Source: an uncultured Ruminococcus sp.
Lineage (GTDB): Bacteria > Bacillota_A > Clostridia > Oscillospirales > Acutalibacteraceae
NCBI GenBank assembly: GCA_902798605.1
Contig: CADBXH010000065.1
Location: 1-12,298, forward strand
Length of the DNA stretch: 12,298 nt
Reading direction: 5' to 3'
Shown: piece by piece, positions 1 through 5,553 of the stretch
Layout: every line of letters begins with the position of its first letter
Position numbering within the stretch: the stretch's first letter is position 1
Program-made: the position numbers and the translations under genes
Notes under the pieces: model-generated
The model's input: only the letters and a program-made list of their open reading frames with translations
Database searches by the model: none
Told to the model about the DNA's origin: nothing

Positions 1-1
1 T

Positions 2-1252
2 ATGCAAAAAACTTTGGCGATCGCTCTCTCTCAGGAGGGTTATCAGAACTACGCGACAGAAGGTATCGACATTGAGCAGGCTCGCGCCGACGGGCTCCTC
101 TGGACGGGCAAAGAGCTCAGAATGAACTCGAATTTAACGGGCAACACCGAATACACCCGCTGGGCGCAGAGCTACATTATGGACTGTGCCGAGGGCGAAG
201 AGTACAACGACATCGACTGGTGCGCTATCTTTGTCAGCTGGTGCCTTTATCAGGCGGGATACAACGATGACGCAAGGCTAAAAAGATACTACTATTCCTA
301 CTGCGCCGAGCCGAGGGTAGAGTTTGACGCGGACAGCTGGATCCTCGCGTACAACTTTAAGCAGCAGGGCGTTTATTACACCCCAAAGGCTCACCACAAG
401 CTCGATAAATACTACTGGAACACCTACTACCACATCGACATTGATCCGTTTGATATCCCGTATCAGCCGGGCGGACTTATCTTTTTCTCATGGGACAGCT
501 CGGGCGATTATTTTGACCACGTCGCGATCGTTGTCGATTATGACGAGAACACCCACGTGCTGACCTACACAAACGGCAACTCCGACGGTCAGGTCATCAC
601 ACGTCAGATAGATTTGGATGTCGAGGAGGAGTTCCGCGGACAGCAGTACGCAAAGAACAGCGACCGCGTTATGGCGTGTGTTGAGTACGACAATATCCTG
701 CCGCTCGAGCCCAAGGAGATAACCACAACAACTCCCACGATAGAGTGGAACCGCAACGGCTCATCGGGCATCAAGATCCAGACAAATTCCGAGTCGGTTA
801 TCGGTTCGGTATCGGTGGACGGAAACTACCTCGGTTCAAATGTCGAGAGCAATATGCTGCTCCACGAGGGCTTGCTCTCTATCGGAAAGTCCGAGCTCGT
901 TGGGTATAGCTTGGGAACGCATAATATGATGCTGACCTTTGATGACGGCGCTGTTCCCGTGACCTTCAAGATCTATGAGCCGTATTTTATCGGCGACGCG
1001 AACATTGACGGCTATATCACCATCGGCGACGTCACAAGGATACAGAGGATCCTCGCAGGGATCGAACAGGACGACGGCGGTACCGTTGCGCGCCGCTGTA
1101 ATGTCGACGGCAAAAAGCTGAGCGTTACCGACGCCACCGCTATCCAGCGCAAGATCGCGCAGTTTGCAGGTGACCCGTACCATATAGGAGACGAGGCAAA
1201 GGATTTCGGAAATAAAAAGGATGACTATGAGCTTCCCTTTGTTCCGGATTAA
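2..1252 (+). CDS. Secreted CHAP-type amidase/peptidase with C-terminal dockerin (5' partial)
   Basis: Probable cell-wall-acting CHAP cysteine amidase or endopeptidase, 416 residues visible. Catalytic Cys is likely C74 in DWCAIFVSWC, the His H173 in DHVAIVV, and a polar third residue lies in TNGN (about 190-193). A TTTTPT linker near 238 leads into a beta-rich region (about 245-325) resembling X2/Ig-like modules (LGTHNMMLTFDDGA). A type I dockerin follows at about 331-390, with two repeats: GDANIDG and NVDGKKLSVTD. The first repeat has the usual Ca-binding D-x-N-x-D; the second has Arg where the first Asp normally sits. Dockerins attach proteins to cohesins outside the cell, but no signal peptide is present. 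The first Met is at base 2, so the true start almost certainly lies upstream of the window. A terminator follows 21 bp after the stop. The catalytic assignment is firm by motif; the exact bond cut is not known. Confidence 0.85.
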   Translation: MQKTLAIALSQEGYQNYATEGIDIEQARADGLLWTGKELRMNSNLTGNTEYTRWAQSYIMDCAEGEEYNDIDWCAIFVSWCLYQAGYNDDARLKRYYYSYCAEPRVEFDADSWILAYNFKQQGVYYTPKAHHKLDKYYWNTYYHIDIDPFDIPYQPGGLIFFSWDSSGDYFDHVAIVVDYDENTHVLTYTNGNSDGQVITRQIDLDVEEEFRGQQYAKNSDRVMACVEYDNILPLEPKEITTTTPTIEWNRNGSSGIKIQTNSESVIGSVSVDGNYLGSNVESNMLLHEGLLSIGKSELVGYSLGTHNMMLTFDDGAVPVTFKIYEPYFIGDANIDGYITIGDVTRIQRILAGIEQDDGGTVARRCNVDGKKLSVTDATAIQRKIAQFAGDPYHIGDEAKDFGNKKDDYELPFVPD

Positions 1253-1273
1253 ATAACGATAAAAACATAAAGC

Positions 1274-1310
1274 GAGCTGCCGGCGAAAGTGTCGGCAGCT
1301 CATCTTGTTT
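1274..1310 (+). terminator. Intrinsic terminator after the CHAP-dockerin gene
   Basis: The perfect 9-bp stem GAGCTGCCG (1274-1282) / CGGCAGCTC (1293-1301) extends by a G-T and a C-G pair to leave a GAAAGT loop, and a T-rich tail follows (ATCTTGTTT). The upstream side is A-rich, so it may also stop transcription arriving on the minus strand. Confidence 0.85.
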
Positions 1311-1338
1311 AAAACTGAGTTTTCGGAATTATTTTTTA

Positions 1339-1365
1339 TTGCATAGGTTTCTTTTTTGATATAAT
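1339..1365 (+). promoter_or_regulatory. Possible sigma-A promoter of a lost gene
   Basis: A perfect TATAAT (1360-1365) lies 15 bp after TTGCAT (1339-1344); the spacer is shorter than the usual 17. A purine-rich ribosome binding site, AAAGGGGGAG (1382-1391), lies just downstream, ahead of a GTG codon at 1396. Together they look like a real gene start, yet only a 14-codon frame remains. Confidence 0.45.
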
Positions 1366-1395
1366 AGAATCAACTGAAAAGAAAGGGGGAGTGCA

Positions 1396-1440
1396 GTGAA
1401 AGTCAAATCTCGAAAGAGGCTGATCATGGGCTCGTTCTGA
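1396..1440 (+). pseudogene. 5' stub of a truncated gene, or a short leader peptide (14 codons)
   Basis: A GTG-started frame encodes the basic peptide (V/M)KVKSRKRLIMGSF and then stops at 1438-1440. A strong AGGGGGAG ribosome binding site lies 4-5 bp before the GTG, and a TATAAT box lies about 30 bp further up. The good initiation signals and the tiny product suggest the beginning of a gene whose body was deleted. The remnant of an oppositely oriented gene begins immediately beside and across its 3' end (1424-1588). The original function cannot be read from 14 residues. A genuine leader or small peptide is possible but less likely. Confidence 0.35.
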
Positions 1441-1588
1441 AAGCCGCGGCAAGAGGCTTGCCATCGCTTCTGTCCATAAAGTTGATGCGCTGTATCAGCC
1501 GCCTTGCATCGTTGAGCTGCTCTGCCAAAACTTCATCGGTCAAAAAGAGCATACCCTTGTCGCGCCTGATAGTATCCTTGCTGTCCAC
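1424..1588 (-). pseudogene. Truncated sugar O-acetyltransferase (Mac-domain N terminus only)
   Basis: On the minus strand a GTG at 1588-1586, preceded by GAAGG at a suitable distance, opens a 54-residue frame that stops at 1426-1424. It contains DKGMLFLTDEVLAEQ, NDARRLIQRINFMD and RSD. This is the pattern of the N-terminal Mac (maltose/galactoside acetyltransferase) helix pair, in which a 'G.LF..D..L..er..A..l...fN' motif precedes the left-handed beta-helix. Family members are about 180-210 residues long; here the acyltransferase beta-helix is wholly missing and the frame ends in an unrelated tail (about AAAFRTSP). A near-consensus promoter upstream (1620-1648) is still intact, so the fragment may be transcribed. 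The product would have no catalytic activity. The family assignment rests on a short match and is moderate. Confidence 0.55.
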
Positions 1589-1619
1589 CTGCGCACCTTC
1601 TTTCGTGTTTTATAGTTTT

Positions 1620-1648
1620 ATTCTATCACAAAGCATTATGTCTTTCAA
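1620..1648 (-). promoter_or_regulatory. Minus-strand sigma-A promoter of the acetyltransferase remnant
   Basis: Read on the minus strand, TTGAAA (1648-1643) and TAGAAT (1625-1620) are separated by exactly 17 bp, near consensus for sigma-A. It lies about 30 bp upstream of the GTG start at 1588, with a GAAGG ribosome binding site between them. Its good condition suggests the downstream truncation is recent. Confidence 0.65.
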
Positions 1649-1701
1649 GCGCGTTGACGAGGTATATTTTGAATTTAAAAGATTAAAATACTGCAATAAA
1701 T

Positions 1702-1730
1702 CTGGAATGTTTTTTTATTTATGGTATAAT
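1702..1730 (+). promoter_or_regulatory. Extended -10 promoter of the tandem membrane-protein genes
   Basis: TGG followed by TATAAT (-10 box 1725-1730) is an extended -10 element. The -35 position 17 bp upstream (1702-1707, CTGGAA) is weak, as is usual for extended -10 promoters. The next gene starts at 1795 with AGGAG at 1781-1785. Confidence 0.65.
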
Positions 1731-1794
1731 GTACTTGAATTGTTTAAAGCAACACCGCACAATTCACTATATTACATAAAAGGAGAAATGAAAA

Positions 1795-2466
1795 ATGAGA
1801 TTTCCACACGCAGCAAAAGGAATCAAAAAGATTTTTTCTGCGGAGATTTTCAACTTGATCGCCATTGTGGCTTTCGGCGTTGCTATGGTTTTAGGCATCA
1901 TTATTGCTTATGGCAAAGAAGAGGGCAATGAGGTTGCCTTGGGTGTATCAAGTATCGGCTTTTTAGTATGCTTGGCGGGAGCAGCTGTACTCGCGGTATT
2001 GGCGCTGATCTTTAAACTCGTCGGCGTTATTCAGAGTTCAAAGGACGAACCTGCTTTTAAGCTGGTTTTATACTTCGTAGTATTTGGATTGATAGTATGC
2101 GCGGTATTAGCGATCATAGGTATCTTTTTCCCTGACAATCCGTTCCTTTACAATCTTACAGACTCAATATCGGCTGTGATCAGCTTTATTTGCCTGCTCC
2201 TCATCATCCTCGGCGTTGGCAGTCTTGGTACTAAGCTCGGCAATGAGGAATTAGTGCTCAGAAGCGGCGGACAGTTCAAGCTCATCATCTGGATCGGCAT
2301 CCTTTCACTGTTCGCGAGATTTTTCGGCATTTTTGCGATTGCAAGTTATTTTGCACAGTGGTTAGTAATTACTTTAGCGGCTATCGCCGTTTTCCTCAAT
2401 GTCGTTCAGTACATTCTTTACCTTGTTCTTTTGGCTAAGGCAAAAAAGGCTCTCGCAGAGAGTTAA
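1795..2466 (+). CDS. Six-helix membrane protein with N-terminal FPHAAKGI motif (copy 1)
   Basis: Unrecognised integral membrane protein of 223 residues. It opens with a short cytoplasmic-looking stretch, MRFPHAAKGIKKIF, followed by about six hydrophobic segments (roughly 17-39, 51-76, 88-111, 124-145, 161-184 and 187-214) and a basic tail (AKAKKALAES). An interhelix loop carries IQSSKDEPAF (79-88). The start is ATG 1795 with AGGAG nine bases upstream; an out-of-frame ATG at 1788 is ignored. The next gene, 47 bp downstream, encodes a paralog of identical length sharing the N-terminal motif, the Q-[SA]-S-[KR]-DE loop and a C-terminal VxQYILY, so the pair arose by duplication and probably works as two subunits or as partly redundant copies. 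No catalytic motif is visible, and a role in transport, sensing or membrane organisation cannot be chosen from sequence. Confidence 0.85.
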   Translation: MRFPHAAKGIKKIFSAEIFNLIAIVAFGVAMVLGIIIAYGKEEGNEVALGVSSIGFLVCLAGAAVLAVLALIFKLVGVIQSSKDEPAFKLVLYFVVFGLIVCAVLAIIGIFFPDNPFLYNLTDSISAVISFICLLLIILGVGSLGTKLGNEELVLRSGGQFKLIIWIGILSLFARFFGIFAIASYFAQWLVITLAAIAVFLNVVQYILYLVLLAKAKKALAES

Positions 2467-2513
2467 GGTAAAATTATAATAATTCTTTATAAGAAATTAA
2501 AGGAGATGGATTT

Positions 2514-3185
2514 ATGAGTTTTCCACACGCAGCAAAAGGTATTAGTAAAATCTTTATTTCAGAGCTGTTAACACTGATTTCCGGAATCGCATTGGCGATC
2601 ATGATTTTGATTACCGCCGCGAACGCAGACACGTTTAAAGCTGATAATCCAAACGAATTGGCAACCGGTCTTGTGATCGGCTTTTTCGCAGCCGGTGCTG
2701 TATTCTTTATCTCTTTTATTATAAAAGTTATCGGATATTTTCAGGCGTCAAGGGATGAAGAGGGCTTTACAAGAGCAATTATTCTCGCTATTATCACTGT
2801 TGTTCTTTTGATCGTTTCAAATATTCTGCAACCTCAGAATAATGTTGTTATGCAGTGGATATACACCGTAGTTTTAGTAGTGGCGGAAACAACGCATATG
2901 GTGGTGATAGTATCCGCTGTCGGCGGTATGGTTAATCTTTCATACAAGTGCCGTGATGAAGGATTGGTTCGCCGCGGTAATACTATCATAAAGATAGTCA
3001 GCGCGATCTATGCGCTGAACATCGTCCTCATTATCTTAAACCGCATATTATTCTTTATCAATCCGGATATTTTAAAGACATTTAACCTGATCATTAAATT
3101 GTTAGTCGCGGTGCTTACTGTGATCCAGTACATTCTGTATATCACATATCTTGCTAATGTCAGCAGTATGCTGAAGGAATCATAA
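2514..3185 (+). CDS. Six-helix membrane protein with N-terminal FPHAAKGI motif (copy 2)
   Basis: Paralog of the preceding gene, also 223 residues, starting MSFPHAAKGISKIF. It has about six hydrophobic stretches (roughly 17-36, 51-75, 87-104, 112-139, 158-182 and 190-214) with the loop FQASRDEEGF (76-85) matching copy 1. AGGAG at 2501-2505 sits eight bases before the ATG. A 20-base stretch of DNA right after the start codon is identical to copy 1, while most of the rest of the protein has drifted far apart. This points to strong constraint on the cytoplasmic N terminus. No promoter is evident in the 47-bp gap, so the two are probably co-transcribed; a strong terminator follows the stop. Function unknown. 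Confidence 0.85.
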   Translation: MSFPHAAKGISKIFISELLTLISGIALAIMILITAANADTFKADNPNELATGLVIGFFAAGAVFFISFIIKVIGYFQASRDEEGFTRAIILAIITVVLLIVSNILQPQNNVVMQWIYTVVLVVAETTHMVVIVSAVGGMVNLSYKCRDEGLVRRGNTIIKIVSAIYALNIVLIILNRILFFINPDILKTFNLIIKLLVAVLTVIQYILYITYLANVSSMLKES

Positions 3186-3205
3186 AACAGAACATATTAA
3201 TACTT

Positions 3206-3234
3206 GCCGGGCGGAATTATCCGCTCGGCTTTTT
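3206..3234 (+). terminator. Strong intrinsic terminator after the membrane-protein pair
   Basis: A 10-bp stem (3206-3215 with 3220-3229, one G-T pair) closes an ATTA loop and is followed directly by TTTTT (3230-3234). It ends the two-gene membrane-protein transcript and insulates the next operon. Confidence 0.92.
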
Positions 3235-3244
3235 GTTATTTATA

Positions 3245-3273
3245 TTGAATTCAGTATTAAAATATTGTATAAT
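3245..3273 (+). promoter_or_regulatory. Sigma-A promoter of the lipoprotein hydrolase operon
   Basis: TTGAAT (3245-3250), a 17-bp spacer, then TATAAT (3268-3273). The -10 box overlaps the upstream TTG codon at 3265, so translation must start further down; this decides the start of the following gene at 3304. Confidence 0.8.
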
Positions 3274-3303
3274 CAAAGCATATATAAAGTTCTGGTGATA
3301 GAT

Positions 3304-4398
3304 TTGAAAAAAGACAGTTTGTTTTTATTTGATATTCGCGGCAGAATCGCGGCGGTAATACTTATGTTGGTTTTCGCGCTGAGCTTAGGCTCTTGCAAAG
3401 AGGAAGGGAAAAGCGAAACAACTGCGGAACAACCCACTATGGTTTTTACCGAGCCTGCGGTCACAACACAGCCGACAACGGCTAAACCGACCCAAGCTCC
3501 CACGACTGCTCCCTTTACCACCGTGCCTCCGACGACAGTTCCCGTGGAAACAAAGCCGCCGTTTGACCCTTACGCGGAAGATACCGAATACGACGTGGGC
3601 TCCGATTGGTTTGAAAATCAAGGCGATACCGATTACGGCACGCTTATGACAGACATTGAGTATTATTCATCGACCGCGGACGATTACAAGCGGTTCAATA
3701 TCCTGCTTCCTCCCGGCTACGACCAAAAGAAAAAATGCCCCGTGATGTATATGATCCACGGCTGGGGCGCGGACTATACCGCCCACGTCCACAACGGCTC
3801 ATACCTGCATATGCTATACGGCAACCTGCTGCGCGAAAAGAAAACCGTGCCGATGATAATCGTCGGCGTTGATATGTACACGGCAAAGCAGGAAGATAAG
3901 GACGAAAACGACGGCTGGCATATGAGATATTCCTACGACAAGGTCGTGGACGATATTGCTTATGACCTTATGCCGTATATCAGCGAACACTACGCGGTCG
4001 CCGAGGGCAGGCTCAATACCGCCGTAGCCGGAGTTTCCGAGGGCGGAGCAAGGTCGCTTTGCACGGGCTTTAAATTCCCCGACAAGTTTGGCTACATCGC
4101 GAGCATTTCTCCCGATGGCAACGCGATCGTGATGACCGATAACTATAACAGAAGCTACTGGACGGTCCCGTATTTTGAGGACGGTTTTCCCGTTCCCGCG
4201 GAAGAAAACAAGCCAAAGTACCTTTATCTCGCGGTAGGCTCAAATGACCCGTGGAACATCTCGTTTACCGAGAACTACAGCAATATTTTCAGCAATATGG
4301 GCATTGCTAACCACTACGATTACGTAGAGGGCTACGGCCACAACTCGGAATTCTGGGGCGTTTGTATGTATAACTTTTTGCAGAGGATATTTAAGTGA
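3304..4398 (+). CDS. Lipoprotein esterase of the Esterase D / CE1-like alpha/beta-hydrolase family
   Basis: Predicted surface-anchored esterase, 364 residues from the TTG at 3304. A frame running up to TTG 3265 overlaps the promoter -10 box and is rejected; GGTGA at 3294-3298 is a weak ribosome binding site. A basic n-region and hydrophobic core end in a lipobox with Cys31 (LSLGSC), giving an outer-leaflet lipoprotein. Residues about 35-85 form a Thr/Pro-rich wall-spanning linker. The hydrolase domain follows, with PVMYMIHGWG (oxyanion region), nucleophile Ser245 in GVSEGG, Asp315 in GSNDPW and His346 in YGHN: a plausible Ser-Asp-His triad. This family includes feruloyl and acetyl xylan esterases and trehalose-esterase relatives, so de-esterification of plant polysaccharide is likely, but the substrate is inferred. 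The downstream lipoprotein hydrolase starts 28 bp later in the same operon. Confidence 0.85.
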   Translation: MKKDSLFLFDIRGRIAAVILMLVFALSLGSCKEEGKSETTAEQPTMVFTEPAVTTQPTTAKPTQAPTTAPFTTVPPTTVPVETKPPFDPYAEDTEYDVGSDWFENQGDTDYGTLMTDIEYYSSTADDYKRFNILLPPGYDQKKKCPVMYMIHGWGADYTAHVHNGSYLHMLYGNLLREKKTVPMIIVGVDMYTAKQEDKDENDGWHMRYSYDKVVDDIAYDLMPYISEHYAVAEGRLNTAVAGVSEGGARSLCTGFKFPDKFGYIASISPDGNAIVMTDNYNRSYWTVPYFEDGFPVPAEENKPKYLYLAVGSNDPWNISFTENYSNIFSNMGIANHYDYVEGYGHNSEFWGVCMYNFLQRIFK

Positions 4399-4426
4399 TT
4401 CATATTTAATCATAGGCGGTGAGTAT

Positions 4427-5359
4427 ATGATAAAATTCTATAAACGAATTAAAACCGGCGTTTGTTTTGCGTTGATTATTGTTTTTGTTCTTTCTATGAC
4501 CTCGTGCGCGCAGTCGTCACAGTCGAAGATCGATGAAAACAACATCTATAATTTTGAGAATTACGAAAGCGATGACGTCTACAATATCGAGCGAGTGAAT
4601 TTGAGCGGTTCCGCTGCGGCAAAGTGCGCAAGCTACAAATTCACATATCTCTCGGACGGGTACGAGATAAAGGGATATATCTCGCTGCCGCTGTCGGCTG
4701 TCGAATCTCAAAAGCCAAGCAAGGTCGTTTTGTATAACAGGGGCGGCAATAGCGACATCGGTGTGCTCGATGATGACAGCACCGCAAACATTTGCGCCGA
4801 AGTAGATAATCGTATAGTGATCGCTTCTCAGTACAGGGGAGCGGGCGGCTCCGGCGGAAAGGATCAGTTCGGCGGCGATGACCTTAACGACGTTATCAAG
4901 CTTATAGATCTGTGCGAAAAAGAGTTCAAGTTTGTCGATATGGATGATTTTTGCGTCGCGGGAGTTTCGCGCGGCGGAATGATGACATACTTGTCAGCGA
5001 AGAATGACAAACGCGTAAAGCGTATAATCGCTGTATCGGCGGTCAGCGACCTTTTTCAAAGCTACAAGGCTCGTGATGATATGAAAGAGGTTCTAACGCG
5101 CTACATCGGAGGTTCTCCGGAGGTCATTCCCAAAGAATACGAAAAGCGTTCGGCGATTTACTGGACGGATGAAATAAAGGTCCCGGTGCTGATTATACAC
5201 AGCAAAAAGGACGAAAGGGTCGATTATTCGCAGGCGGAAGCGATGTATTCAAAGCTCAAAGGCAAAACCGAATGTGAATTTATCCCTTACGATGATGATG
5301 TTCACGGTATCCATACGCAGGATTTTGATAAGATAAACAAGTGGCTCGACAACAAATAA
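4427..5359 (+). CDS. Lipoprotein S9-like alpha/beta-hydrolase
   Basis: Predicted lipoprotein serine hydrolase, 310 residues. The N terminus is basic, then hydrophobic, ending in a lipobox at Cys27 (SMTSC). The fold matches prolyl-oligopeptidase/dienelactone-hydrolase-like proteins: YNRGGNSD and QYRGAGGSGGKDQFGGDD early, nucleophile Ser181 in GVSRGG, Asp262 in HSKKDERVD and His293 in DDVHGI. All three triad residues are therefore present. It lacks the beta-propeller of true S9 peptidases, so it is an isolated hydrolase domain, either a peptidase or a carboxyl esterase. GGCGGTGAG before ATG 4427 is a usable ribosome binding site. It follows another lipoprotein hydrolase by 28 bp without a terminator and ends at a terminator, so the two form an operon of surface hydrolases that may act on the same polymer. 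Substrate unknown. Confidence 0.83.
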   Translation: MIKFYKRIKTGVCFALIIVFVLSMTSCAQSSQSKIDENNIYNFENYESDDVYNIERVNLSGSAAAKCASYKFTYLSDGYEIKGYISLPLSAVESQKPSKVVLYNRGGNSDIGVLDDDSTANICAEVDNRIVIASQYRGAGGSGGKDQFGGDDLNDVIKLIDLCEKEFKFVDMDDFCVAGVSRGGMMTYLSAKNDKRVKRIIAVSAVSDLFQSYKARDDMKEVLTRYIGGSPEVIPKEYEKRSAIYWTDEIKVPVLIIHSKKDERVDYSQAEAMYSKLKGKTECEFIPYDDDVHGIHTQDFDKINKWLDNK

Positions 5360-5373
5360 TTCTAAATTAGAAT
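5359..5373. repeat. Short AT-rich inverted repeat at the end of the hydrolase operon
   Basis: ATTCTAA-A-TTAGAAT is a perfect 7-bp inverted repeat starting at the last base of the hydrolase stop codon. It could be a transcript-end structure or a small operator. AT-rich palindromes also occur by chance, and a clear terminator lies 17 bp further on. Confidence 0.3.
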
Positions 5374-5389
5374 AATGATTAACATTGCG

Positions 5390-5428
5390 GACAGGCAGTT
5401 CAAAACAAATCTGCCTGTCTTTTCTTTT
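5390..5428 (+). terminator. Intrinsic terminator after the hydrolase operon
   Basis: A 9-bp perfect stem, GACAGGCAG (5390-5398) / CTGCCTGTC (5411-5419), with a 12-nt loop is followed by the T-rich tract TTTTCTTTT. It separates the hydrolase operon from the kinase/exporter operon. Confidence 0.85.
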
Positions 5429-5459
5429 GTGTCTGTGTTCTGATTAGAAATATGTACTG

Positions 5460-5475
5460 TTTTTACCATTTAATA
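5460..5475. repeat. Upstream copy of a 16-bp direct repeat flanking the exporter-operon promoter
   Basis: TTTTTACCATTTAATA lies immediately upstream of the -35 box (5476). A copy with one mismatch lies at 5524-5539, downstream of the expected transcription start. The start-to-start distance is 64 bp, about six helical turns, so a regulator bound at both could face the same side of the DNA and loop across the promoter. A chance AT-rich match is possible. Confidence 0.4.
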
Positions 5476-5504
5476 TTGCCAAAATTATCATAATATGGTA
5501 TAAT
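5476..5504 (+). promoter_or_regulatory. Strong sigma-A promoter of the FHA-ABC / phosphatase / kinase operon
   Basis: TTGCCA (5476-5481), a 17-bp spacer, then TATAAT (5499-5504) with a TGG extended -10. The transcription start is expected near 5511. No terminator is visible between the genes from here to the window end, so this promoter may drive all of them. Confidence 0.8.
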
Positions 5505-5523
5505 AGAATGGAATTTGTATATA

Positions 5524-5539
5524 TTTTTACCATTAAATA
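5524..5539. repeat. Downstream copy of the 16-bp direct repeat (5' leader)
   Basis: TTTTTACCATTAAATA matches the copy at 5460-5475 at 15 of 16 positions. It sits in the short 5' leader between the promoter and the ATG at 5554. Protein bound here could block elongation or loop to the upstream copy. Confidence 0.4.
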
Positions 5540-5553
5540 GTGGGTGTGAAATA

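Noticed and set aside
1458..1931. Forward frame of 157 codons over the intergenic region
   Set aside because: It is antisense to the acetyltransferase remnant, runs across two promoters and into the first membrane-protein gene, and its peptide shows no family features.
2480..2498. Imperfect AT-rich palindrome between the two membrane-protein genes
   Set aside because: Too weak and without a T tract for a terminator; this is expected by chance in such AT-rich spacers.
3265..3303. Longer N terminus of the first lipoprotein hydrolase from TTG 3265
   Set aside because: The TTG overlaps the TATAAT of a good promoter, and the extension would place extra residues before a normal lipoprotein signal peptide.
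5515..5553. Longer N terminus of the FHA-ABC ATPase from TTG 5515
   Set aside because: It begins within a few bases of the expected transcription start with no ribosome binding site; ATG 5554 is suitable.
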